This document shows, in pieces, positions 1-8,500 of a DNA stretch of 12,940 nucleotides (the stretch's first letter is position 1; every line of letters begins with the position of its first letter). Where the stretch lies: NCBI GenBank assembly GCA_015852425.1, contig JAAAIG010000682.1, forward strand, positions 1 through 12,940, written 5' to 3'. Under the pieces are notes generated by a model. The model had not been told where the DNA came from. It saw only the letters and a program-made list of their open reading frames with translations, and made no database searches. The position numbers and the translations under genes were made by a program. The stretch comes from Gryganskiella cystojenkinii. Taxonomy: Eukaryota; Mortierellomycota; Mortierellomycetes; Mortierellales; Mortierellaceae.

Positions 1-125
1 GTTTGTGAGCAACCTCATCAGAAGGGCAAGTATAAGCTGTAGTAGGGTAACAGCCATTTCTGCAAGAGACGCCGTTGAATGTCCTGCTAACTATTGTTTT
101 TTTTTAAAAATTATTGTATAAATAG

Positions 126-422
126 ACCAAAAACCTTACCAAGGACCTGAACAGTGTCAACCAAAGTCCAGACGTGATTGAGATCGTCAAGGTACCGGAG
201 TTCCGGTCCTCAATCTTTTGTTGTAGCTGTCACTACCGCATGGAGGTCGAGGGCCGATCTGTAAAATGCCAGGAGTGTGGGTGGAAGCGGGACCGCGACC
301 ATAACGCAGCCACAAACATGGCCAACGCGGTCCTTTCCTTTCTTGATGTGGGCGAGTGGCCAGCGCCGCTTGACTACCAAAAGGCGAAGCACTATGACAA
401 CAACAACAACAACGACGCTTAG
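126..422 (+). CDS. C-terminal end of a TnpB/Fanzor-like transposon nuclease (5' partial, possibly degraded)
   Basis: The frame is open from 126 and ends at TAG 420-422. Counting from the GTG codon at 174 as residue 1, it shows a four-cysteine zinc ribbon (C16xxC19, C32xxC35) followed by G-W-x-R-D-R-D-H-N-A-A-x-N-M. This is the OrfB zinc-ribbon plus RuvC-III signature of IS605/IS607 TnpB and eukaryotic Fanzor proteins, with D42 as the predicted catalytic aspartate. The preceding E-F-R-S-S also fits the family. TnpB/Fanzor proteins are RNA-guided DNA nucleases carried by transposons. Two in-frame stops (105-107, 123-125) lie just upstream. TAG at 123-125 could also be a 3' splice site after an AT-rich intron, so an upstream exon outside the window is possible. 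The tail after the RuvC motif ends in an Asn run encoded by AAC repeats. RuvC-I, RuvC-II and the N-terminal domain are not visible, so the element may be a remnant. Family assignment is strong; intactness is unknown. Confidence 0.72.
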   Translation, partial: TKNLTKDLNSVNQSPDVIEIVKVPEFRSSIFCCSCHYRMEVEGRSVKCQECGWKRDRDHNAATNMANAVLSFLDVGEWPAPLDYQKAKHYDNNNNNDA

Positions 423-433
423 AGTATGACTCT
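421..433 (+). other. Small perfect hairpin overlapping the Fanzor-like stop codon
   Basis: AGAGT-ATG-ACTCT is a perfect 5-bp stem with a 3-nt loop. It starts within the stop codon of the zinc-ribbon frame and is followed by a T-run at 440-445. In TnpB/Fanzor elements the guide (omega) RNA is made from the 3' end of the element, so structure here could matter. A stem this short can easily arise by chance. Confidence 0.3.
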
Positions 434-706
434 GAGCCATTTTTTACGGTACGTTTTTTGTTTGCAAGCGAAAGTGAAACTTGCGTGTCAATCTGGGTAT
501 GGTCACGTGTTATTAATTTGTTTACCGTTCACATTTTTTTTCTTCAACAGGTGATTTTCACTGTAAGGTATTTCAGCTCATTCCTTTTTTTATCTTCCCA
601 TTCCAACAATCTGTCGCTTTCTTCAGGAACCTCAAGAGACGAACAACTCGCTGCCTTCTTAAGAAACGATAGAAACAACAACTACAGCAGAAAATATATA
701 CACATC
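434..706 (+). promoter_or_regulatory. Upstream region/5' leader of the Efg1 gene
   Basis: These 273 bases lie between the Fanzor-like stop and the Efg1 start. The stretch is T/C-rich with several poly-T runs and becomes A-rich just before the ATG at 707. CTTCTTCAACAG|GTG near 541-551 resembles a splice acceptor followed by a donor-like GTG, so an untranslated leader intron is possible but not demonstrated. No clear TATA element was seen. An ORF reading through from 458 is in frame with Efg1, but its added N-terminal residues are low-complexity and not family-like. Confidence 0.4.
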
Positions 707-1724
707 ATGGCAGATACACAACCAAGAGAGTTCAAGAAGAGAAAGTTTGGCAAGGACAAAGAAGGTACCAAGGAAAGGAAGTCTGTCCCCTCCAAGGCAC
801 CGTTGCGTCTCCTCAAGAAGAAACAACGCGATCTCGCCAGACTCTTACAAAACAAGGAGAGACTGAAGGATTTGCCCCAGGAGGTCGTCAAGGAGACAGA
901 GACGAAACTTGAAGAGATCACGAAACAAGTCGAGGAACTTTCTGAAACGACAACGGTCCAGAGAGAGGAGGAGGCCAAGGCTGCGGCAGAAAAGAAAGCC
1001 GAGAAGAAGGCTGCGTCGGCTGCGGCTAAGAAGGCTGGATCCAATGCTCTCAAATTCACCGGTAAGAGGAAATCCTAGTTTTTTTTTCATAGAAAGCGCG
1101 TAGTGGACTGTGTTTCCTAACGCAACACAACCCTCCTTTGTTCTTTTTTCGTTCATGTTACTTTTTTCATTCGTGTTACTTTTATATTTTAGAATTGAGG
1201 AGGTCGGGACGCAAGATCAAGGCGTTCAAGAAACAGCATCCCAACTATGAGGCATCCGAAGAACAGTCCAAGGCCCTCGCTGATCTGGAGTTGACTCACT
1301 TGTACATCAAGGTTAGTTCATATGTTGTTGTTTGGCATTCTTAGTTCTCAAAACGAAAACAGTTGATCTGTTCATTTATTAAATTTTTATCTTCCTTCTA
1401 TGCCTTCGTTTACTGTAGCACTTCCCCAAAGGCGAGGAATATATCTCTATTTTCCCAGACTCTCCCTTGGAGGACGAGGAACAGATCGAGAAACAGGCTG
1501 AGATCAAGAGCAACTTGGCCAAGGCATTGGCGAACGGAGAAATCAAGAAGACTGAACCCAAAGAACGGACTACGGCTATATCATCGTCATCACCATCAAC
1601 GGCGTCAACGACAGCAAATGGAAAGCGTCCTGCAAGCAATTGGAGTGATGACGACGGCGAAAATGAAGAGGATGAAGATGAGGAAGATGAGGAAGAGGAT
1701 AACGATGAGGAAAACTCTGAATAA
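707..1724 (+). CDS. EFG1: rRNA-processing protein Efg1 (three exons)
   Basis: Exons are 707-1061, 1193-1311 and 1419-1724, separated by GT-AG introns of 131 and 107 nt. The joined frame is exactly 780 nt (259 residues). Efg1 is a nucleolar component of early pre-ribosomal particles (SSU processome/90S) needed for 18S rRNA maturation. Sequence support: a basic N-terminus (residues 1-35), a Lys/Glu-rich coiled-coil core (about 36-112) with R-D-L-A-R-L-L and L-P-Q-E-V-V-K-E, then L-K-F-T-E-L-R-R-S-G-R-K-I-K-A-F, and the family-typical L-Y-I-K-H-F-P-K-G-E-E-Y-I-S-I-F formed only when exon 2 is joined to exon 3 (junction at residue 158/159). The C-terminus is a Ser/Thr linker and an acidic tail (about 233-259). 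Yeast Efg1 is similar in size. The ATG has A at -3 and G at +4. Splice sites were inferred by eye, but frame and family match agree. Confidence 0.9.
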
Positions 1725-1725
1725 A
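1720..1725 (+). terminator. AATAAA polyadenylation hexamer spanning the EFG1 stop codon
   Basis: The hexamer AATAAA includes the last two bases of the final Glu codon, the TAA stop and one more base. If used, the Efg1 mRNA has a 3' UTR of only a few tens of bases. No other + strand AATAAA was noticed before the hemerythrin stop. Confidence 0.5.
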
Positions 1726-1758
1726 ACAAAGAGACAGGCGTTTTCTTTTGCAAGCCGG

Positions 1759-1764
1759 TTTATT
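1759..1764 (-). terminator. AATAAA polyadenylation signal for the hemerythrin gene
   Basis: TTTATT on the + strand reads AATAAA on the minus strand, about 136 bases beyond the hemerythrin stop. It lies in the likely 3' UTR of the convergent Efg1 gene, so the two transcripts probably overlap at their ends. Confidence 0.45.
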
Positions 1765-1899
1765 ACTTTTTACTGTGTTATTATTGCGTATAAAAGTTAA
1801 AAGTACAATTTGTAGAAGTACAGTGGTCAAGAAGAGTGTGTGTGAGTGCTTTATGCCATCGAAATAGAGTGGTGTTCGGGCTCGCTTGATTTTGTCGTT

Positions 1900-2376
1900 T
1901 TATCCCATCCAAGGGAAGGCACGGCGCATGTCCCGTTCCGTGGGCCACAGCTTGATGGTCTCCTCGGGCTTACTCATGTCTTCCTCGTCGCGCAAGTGTG
2001 GCAAGACAATGTCGGAGAGCTTCTCGAGTTCATCGATCAGTGTCTGTTTTTGACCCGAGAACTCGAGTCCGTTCTGGTCGATTCCTTGTTGGGCCAACTT
2101 GCGAATTGTGTCCAGAGTATGATCGAGTTCCTTGTGAGAGTGACTCCAGTGAGAGATATCCGTGACAGCTGCAAAGGCCGGGAAGATGACGGCCTCTTCG
2201 AGGTCGTGATGGCCTTGCAAATGACGACAGAAACCAAGGATGTTTCGGAGCGAGGTCTTGAGGGCCGTGGGTTGGGTCGTGTTGGGCAAAGTGTGAAGAC
2301 AGCTCTTGAGTTCTCGACGGAGACCGTTGTGGATGGCGATCAAGTGGTCAGAGTAGTATTGGTGGAAGCGCGACAT
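1900..2376 (-). CDS. Hemerythrin HHE cation-binding domain protein
   Basis: An uninterrupted minus-strand frame of 159 codons (158 residues) starts at ATG 2376-2374 and ends at TAA 1902-1900. The start has G at -3. The frame stays open further upstream, but that extension is Lys-rich, lies beyond the TATA-like site and is not family-like. The protein matches the HHE four-helix bundle: H16 in helix 1, H52 and H56-H57 followed by E60-E61 and I-F-P-A-F in helix 2, H-S-H-K-E-L-D-H (79-86) in helix 3, and H127-L-R-D-E-E in helix 4. These His and acidic residues are the expected di-iron ligands. Small fungal HHE proteins of this size bind O2, NO or iron; the exact role here is unknown. No signal peptide or membrane segment is visible, so it is probably cytosolic. 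The C-terminus ends in a conserved-looking R-R-A-F-P-W-M-G. It converges with the Efg1 gene across a 175-nt gap. Confidence 0.88.
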   Translation of the reverse strand: MSRFHQYYSDHLIAIHNGLRRELKSCLHTLPNTTQPTALKTSLRNILGFCRHLQGHHDLEEAVIFPAFAAVTDISHWSHSHKELDHTLDTIRKLAQQGIDQNGLEFSGQKQTLIDELEKLSDIVLPHLRDEEDMSKPEETIKLWPTERDMRRAFPWMG

Positions 2377-2507
2377 GGCTTCTCTTTGTGTGTAGTGTGT
2401 AAGAAAGGAAATAAGAATTGAAAATGAGAGGGGGTTCTTGAAGAGAGAGTTGTTATGGGTTGTTCTTTTTAAAAAAAGATAAGTTTTTCCGAGCGAATCG
2501 ACCTCCA

Positions 2508-2515
2508 CTTTATAC
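2508..2515 (-). promoter_or_regulatory. TATA-like element of the hemerythrin gene
   Basis: The minus strand reads GTATAAAG here, after a long A-run and about 130 bases upstream of the ATG. Position and sequence fit a TATA box, leaving room for a 5' UTR of roughly 100 nt. Confidence 0.45.
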
Positions 2516-2773
2516 TTTTTTTTTTCTTTCTTGGTGCTCTTAGCTTCGAATCCGATGGAAAGTTTTTCTCTCCATTGACTTCCAATGTCATTGGCAATCA
2601 TTCTCGGAGTTGGACAAGGATGCCCGAAGGAAGGATTTGACCGGCGAATAAAATACCAGGAAGAGCCAGGTTTCACTCACGCACGAATTCTATGGTGGTC
2701 TGCACTGGTCTGTTCAAACCCGAAGCCTGCAAACCTGTCGCTGCCCCTGTCCAATTGTAAACAGAGGATGTGG

Positions 2774-2798
2774 GGTTTCACGGGTACCCGGGTTTCAC
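2774..2798. repeat. GGTTTCAC direct repeats flanking a CGGGTACCCG palindrome
   Basis: GGTTTCAC occurs at 2774-2781 and 2791-2798, with a spacing of 17. The perfect 10-bp palindrome CGGGTACCCG lies at 2781-2790 between them. A further GGTTTCAC is at 2669-2676. Function is unknown; it could be a transcription-factor site cluster or a repeat remnant. Confidence 0.4.
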
Positions 2799-3497
2799 CT
2801 CTCCGAGGCCGATGTGCAGGATCTTCAGGTCACTTTTTAAAATTCAAGCCACCGCCACCAATGGCCTCTACATCCAGACGACCTAATCCAAAAATGAAGT
2901 CTGTGAAAGATCTGGTTAACACTCCGACTCCTTCTTTCTTTCCCCTTCATGATTTGCTGAGAAAATGCCTAGTCAAGTGAAAGAGGACCGTTATCTTTTG
3001 AACCGCAATTTTGACCGGGTCAGCTTGTTCCTCCACTTGGGCACAGGACTTCTCTGATCTTTGGCGCGAGTATTCTCCGTAATCCGTTTTCCCATGGCTT
3101 CGGTTGTGTCGTCACTGATTCTCCCTCCATTACAGTGTCAAGCCCCTCCCGTAGTGACGGGAACCCGCTCACCACAGATGAATCTAGGAAATGGGAAGGC
3201 AGGAATAGAGAAGAGAGAATAAACATAAAGGGTTAGATCTGGGCAAGGTCTATTTTGCAGTCAGGGTTGCCCTGCCTTTCGTGGCCCAAAAAATTGGTAG
3301 CTTTATTTGGGAGTTTGTTACCATGCTCAAAGAGTGGAAAGGATGCAAATCTACCGAGAGAATAGACACTATTGATGCACCTTCTCATCTTCCTGCTGCG
3401 ACAGGTACCAGTCAAGTACGTTTTTGACACATTTTGGCTCTTCTCTTGTGAGGGGATTCTGTCAAGATAGGCAGACCCGCTCCCCCCCTCCTCATCT

Positions 3498-3541
3498 TCC
3501 TCCTCCTCCTCCTCCTCCTCCTCCTCCTCCTCCTCCTCCTC
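3498..3541. repeat. (TCC)14 microsatellite
   Basis: Fourteen perfect TCC units run from 3498 to 3539, plus two further bases, within a wider C/T-rich stretch (3481-3560). On the minus strand it produces an artificial poly-Arg/Glu/Gly reading. It is intergenic. Confidence 0.95.
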
Positions 3542-3933
3542 GCTTCTTCTCCTTTTCTTTTTATTGACCTCAAGTCAACTGAGGGAGCCAAATGCATCAG
3601 AAACCCGACAGCCTTCTTTTTTTGTGAAGCCGTGCTAATGTCAACAGCCGAGCCTGAAGCACAAAAAAAAAGTCTTAAACGTCCGAACGGGAACCAACTC
3701 CCTTCTGTGTGCAGTCCATATTTTCGCGTTTGTTGCTTCTCAGCGACATTGTTCGCACAGCAAAAATAAAAGAGATGAACGAAACACCACTTTGTCCAGA
3801 AACAGGAACATTTCTTCACAGCCGATGCTAGAGCTGACTACTGAAAGAAGGACTAGATCTGGATGCTCAGTAAAAACGAGAAAGTATAATAGCACAGTTG
3901 TACATACCCCAGCGACGGTACCTGGAAGGAACC

Positions 3934-3972
3934 AAAAAAAAAAAAAAAAAAAGAGCCAGAGCCAGAGCCAGC
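3934..3972. repeat. A19 homopolymer followed by GAGCCA tandem repeats
   Basis: A run of 19 A (3934-3952) is followed immediately by three tandem GAGCCA units and a partial unit (3953-3972). It may be simple slippage. A poly(A) tail of an old retrotransposed copy was considered, but no coding body is recognisable upstream. Confidence 0.85.
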
Positions 3973-4699
3973 TTCCTTGCCCCTGCGTCATACCGTTCAT
4001 TCCTGCTTGTTTGTGCCCTGAACGTCAAATTCTCATTTGTTTTATTACTGCTGTTGTTTGGAGATCAAGAGTGACCACAAAAAAAGGAGCAGGAGCAGGG
4101 GTGGACGCTGTTCCGCACGTTTTTGTACTCTCCATCTTTTTTTATCCGTGCCCGAGTGGGAAGCATGGTACACAAGATAATGAAAACAGTGCACTGGGTC
4201 ACCAGAAATAGAAAGGCAAACCGGGGATAAATCAGACAAGACCTAATAGTCTGGAGGATATGCATGGTGGTTCTTGTCAGCCAAAGCTAACTCTCTTTCA
4301 ATCCACGTCCAAAGGGCCAACGCAAGATTCCACAGTCCCAAACGCCCAAGAAATGTTGAAACTCGCTTTTCCGCTTTTTCGTTCTCGGCGCTCGATGACA
4401 TGAGCGTCAAAAGGATTATCATTCGAGCTTTTCCTTTTTTTTTGTTTGGAAAAGGGCCTCAATATTCTGTTCCTTTGTGACTCCTCTTCCGTCCGTTCTC
4501 CGTTCATGTTCGACTCCTGGCTCTGGGCTCAATGGTGTGCATTACAAAAAGTAAACAGAGAAAAGAGAAAAAATTGTGTCCCAAAAAGCGTGATCCGTTC
4601 TGTGCCTGTCTCCTTGAATTCTGTTACAATACGCACTCATACAGCGCCTCCTTTTCCCTTTTTTTTGTCATTTCTTTTTGTTTTACTAGCCGTTGAAAA

Positions 4700-4720
4700 G
4701 TGAACAGTGAATAGTGAACA
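4700..4720. repeat. Three tandem GTGAAYA heptamers
   Basis: GTGAACA, GTGAATA and GTGAACA follow one another without gaps. They lie about 820 bases upstream of the KCH-like start. They may be a cluster of regulatory sites or simple tandem duplication. Confidence 0.6.
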
Positions 4721-5039
4721 GGCAAAATTTACCAAACGGAACACGGCAACGACGACACACAACAACAACACCGTGGATCCGATTCCAAAGGCTCATTTCT
4801 CTCTTTCCCCCAAAAAATACTTGTCATCGTCGAAATCCTTTGAACAAAGAAATATATGTCATTAGTTGGAAACAAAACAATAATGCACCAATATCTGCGC
4901 ACCATCTCTAGTCCTGACTCCCTATCCTCCTCGTTTTTTTCTTTGTCTTTGTTGACTTTCTCGATGACCCTAGTGGGTTCTGCTCCAAGGTCCCTCGAGT
5001 CAGGAGCAGGAGCAGGAACGAGAACACAAGACGGTGGCC

Positions 5040-5543
5040 ATTTTTCATACTTCTCTACTTTTAGTTTCTACCTTTTGACTTCTCTTTCTCCTTTCCCTTC
5101 GATCGCCTTTCCTGCATTTCCGACCTGGCTCTTTTGGTCGTCGACCTCTCTTTCTGCCTCTCCCTTCTTTCTATACCCTACTAAACCACGTTTAGTACAC
5201 CGTTTGCCGATTATAGTCTACCCTCACGTCCCCATCCCTTTCACTCCAGACCTACTGAAATCCTTTCAGCTTTTTCAGGAACCAAAAAAACGCATAATCA
5301 CACTCTACCTTGCATCCTATTGTGTTTTATTATCCCTTTCTTCGGCGCAATCGTCGACCCACGACAACCTGTTGCCTTTTTTCTTAAAAAGCAGAGTGCA
5401 TGTTGCCTTTGGCTTCCATCATCATTTGTGGTCGCCATCGTTCAACCCTCTGACACCTTCTTTCACAAAAGCATATCCTTTCTTTTTTTTCTTCGTCTTG
5501 TCCTTCATCTTACTCTATCAATCGCCGATCACTCAACCTGGTC
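5040..5543 (+). promoter_or_regulatory. Pyrimidine-rich promoter/5' leader of the KCH-like gene
   Basis: Roughly 500 bases on the coding strand are dominated by C and T with few purine runs, ending just before the ATG at 5544. This strand asymmetry produces a long open frame rich in Ser, Phe, Leu and Pro (4856-5605), which I read as a composition artefact. Pyrimidine-rich leaders are common before fungal start codons, and the esterase gene downstream has a similar one at about 10070-10440. No convincing TATA box was found. Confidence 0.5.
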
Positions 5544-8500
5544 ATGGATCGTCGATCAGACCCAGATCCATACTGGTTCTCTTATGCCCCTCTCTCAGTT
5601 TTTAGAAAGCGGTCGTTCTCGTTATGTATACGATTTGTCTTTGTCTTGTTTTCTGTTGCTTTCTCCCTAATCCTTTTTATAGGGGAGTCTTTAGTGTGTG
5701 TAATACTCTTGATCTACAAAGACTGGCCAGATCATCTCTTAAACCTCGACAGGACCGCCGACTCTCTTCCTTCCCTCGCACCACCATCTCCTTCCTCCTC
5801 TTCATCCTCGACCTCCACAAGTCACTCACTCCCGACGATCCTTCAAACAATATTCGACAGAGTCGGGGGTGCAGCCGGTTGGGTTGTGTTAGGATCCCTT
5901 GGGCTGTCGATTTGTGTCCAAATATGGGAATGGATTCAGGCTCGTTCAATTGTTGAATCCGATAGCATTCCCCAGGCGTTTCTAAATTCGACAGCGTTCC
6001 GGTTATGGTCCATGAAATCCTACGCTCACTTCTGTTTACTCTCAAAGATCTCTTGGGGCGAAACCACTCGACAGAGATTCATGTCAACGGTTTACTTTGG
6101 GATGCAAGGTAAAAATAACACATGAATCCCTGTTTATTTTTTATTTTTTAACTAGCCCCCCTTGGTCTGTGTGTCGGCTCCCCAATCCACTGAGATACAC
6201 ACAGCTCATTTTGCTACTCCCTCATGAAATATGATCCTTTTACATATGCTAACACGGGTCAATGCTCTCAATTGTTCCATGGTGCGGTGCGGGGGTGGAA
6301 TGTTGATGACATAGGTTTCGTCGCTGTTGTTGTTATCCTGCCAAGACTGATGGTATACGGCTGTATTCTCTTTGCAGTCAGCCAGGAGCAAGATTTTGCA
6401 CTCACCGCACGCGGATTTTACTCCATTCGCCTTTCGGAGTTCACAAACCTGGAAGGAGAATTGTTGACAGGGGCATTGATAGTAATCGCCCTGGCGGCTC
6501 TTGTGCATGTGCTTCATCTCTTGAGGGTATCGCTATGTGGGATCGTGTGCGCTTGTGGGATGTGCTGTCTTGGAAGATTACGCCGCACGTTGATCAGGGA
6601 CTTGGAGTCAAGGTAACAACAATAGAACAGCCTGAATTACATTAGTATGTTCTTGCTTCTTCGCTTTACTTATGTATCTGAAAAAAACCCTCCCATTGCA
6701 ATCCTACCGGCTTAGAATTTCCACCTTGGTCCTCTCTGCTCATCAGAAAAGTGAAACGTTTAGGTCTGGATTCGACAAGGAGAGCACAGGGGACAAAGAC
6801 TTTGCATCCTTGTCGGTAGGACTCGGAATCAACCAACGGGGAGGAGAAGGCACCACCTCTTCCGCTCACCGCAGCTACAGCGATGTGTTGACACTGGAAA
6901 AGGTTGCACTGTCTCGAGAGCTGTCGTCTCAAACTGTACACGAACATAAACAGCGTGTCTCCTTTGAGGATGAATTCCATCAGATCGACCTAGGACCCGA
7001 GACTATTACCAGCTCAGGACTCATGGAGGATCGATTGCTTGGATATTCTCATAATCACCATTTTTCATCGACAGAGGTGGCTCTTATCCCAATGGTCAGT
7101 CTCGCAGCCTCCGACCGCAGCCATGCAACGCACATCATGGAAACGGACGACTCTTGGGCGGTCTTGGCACATTCATCCCAAAACCAACGGCCGCAACAGC
7201 AACAACTCGGTCAACAATCTTTAACGCTCCTAACCAGCGTGCCTGCAACATCAAATAATAATAACCGACTCGCTGCCCTTTCTTTCTATGACGACTTACT
7301 CAAGAGCATTAGTTCCGAAAGGAAGATCCTGCACACGTCGATGTCAAATTACGCCATAAGCACCATACCACCACCACAACAACAACAACCACAACCCATC
7401 GCTCGCCCGACCTCCAACAACTTGTCTGTCAACTCGCCCTCGATCGCTCTCTGGTCTTCGATCCCGCTCTCGTTCGCCAGCAGCAACAGCGAATATGATG
7501 ACCAGATTAGTTCAGAACGACCGATCCATCCGTTCGACGTCGACTCCGGGAGACCTGCCCGCCAGCCCACATGCTCCACACCATACCAACAATCCCCGCA
7601 TCCTTCGCCTATGAACGGTAATGACAACCTGGAAAGGAGATCACCCAAGTCCAACCTCTTTGATCTTCACTCGGACCAGATTGGAGGAGGGGGACTGAGG
7701 ATCCACCTCATGGAGGACACACAGGACGAGTTTGAAAATGGCAGGAGCTTTTATAATAGCCATGATCAACTGGCTCGATGTGGCAGTACAAATTCTCAAG
7801 AGACCATCGAGAACTGGCGGATCCACGTCGCTCCGAGTTCACCACCAACTGTCCCAGCAATCGAGTATGATCTCGAAGATCATGACCAACTCGATTGTGT
7901 TGACGAGGACGAGGATTGCGACAACGACTTCAGTTTAGGTGGGGACAACTATGTTCGGAAAGGAATCATCCCCATCATCCTTTCTCGAGATCTTCAACAA
8001 AGCAATCTGGTCGTGGATACCAACCAATCGGATCAACTTTTCTTTGATATGGCGGATCTTCATTTTCCTCGACCTCTTTATGCGTTCGGGCAGACCAGGA
8101 CTCAAAGACAGGGCAGCGTAAACAGCAGTATCGGAGGGTATAACTACTCAACTGCCGCGTCCTCGCCCTCATTGGCGGACTCCCTCTCGAACCCGATGTA
8201 TCAGCAACAGTCCCTCGGCAGCATTGCTATGGGTAATCTCCACAATAGCAAGAATAGCGATACAGCGACGGGATCTCGACCGCCTTTCCCACCACGCAAG
8301 ACCTCTCTCCCAAGTTCAATCTGCAGCTCTTTGAAGGATGATTCGACCACGATCCGCGGAGGGCATTATTATCTCGGTTCATCTCCGACCCCTGTCAATC
8401 GTGGCACGCGCACCAGGAACCCAAGCAATCTCAGTAACGTTGTCGACTTTATTCAAGATCGCACCCTGCAAGAACAACAACATGAGCAGCAACGTTCTCG

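Larger units (their letters stand above)
2516..5039. other. Gene-poor intergenic stretch with simple repeats
   Basis: About 2.5 kb with no coding region I can support. Open frames on both strands are short, low-complexity (Arg, Phe or Ser runs from simple repeats) and carry no recognisable domain. The stretch contains a CGGGTACCCG palindrome (2781-2790) set between copies of GGTTTCAC, a (TCC)14 microsatellite, an A19 tract followed by GAGCCA repeats, a GTGAAYA triplet and many poly-T/A runs. It probably includes the hemerythrin promoter at its left end and distal promoter sequence of the KCH-like gene at its right end. A non-coding RNA or decayed transposon cannot be excluded. Confidence 0.5.

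Noticed and set aside
210..440. Minus-strand ORF of 76 codons opposite the Fanzor-like end
   Set aside because: It is antisense to a well-supported zinc ribbon, and its Val run is just the complement of the AAC repeats.
458..706. In-frame N-terminal extension of the Efg1 frame, starting at ATG 458
   Set aside because: The extra residues are hydrophobic, low-complexity and not family-like. The ATG at 707 has a good context and begins the typical basic Efg1 N-terminus.
2537..2556. TTCGAATCC, similar to a tRNA T-loop
   Set aside because: No matching T-stem, acceptor stem or anticodon arm could be folded around it on either strand.
2377..2676. In-frame upstream extension of the hemerythrin frame
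   Set aside because: It runs through the TATA-like element and A-rich leader, and gives Lys/Glu-rich sequence outside the normal size of small HHE proteins.
3412..3819. Minus-strand ORF with a long Arg run
   Set aside because: The Arg run comes from the (TCC)14 microsatellite; the rest has no recognisable domain or gene-like features.
3934..3972. A19 tract as the poly(A) tail of a retrotransposed gene or LINE
   Set aside because: No coding body or target-site duplication could be recognised beside it; simple slippage is a sufficient explanation.
4856..5605. 249-codon + strand ORF rich in Ser, Phe, Leu and Pro
   Set aside because: It results from the pyrimidine-rich leader, overlaps the KCH-like start in another frame, and shows no family features.
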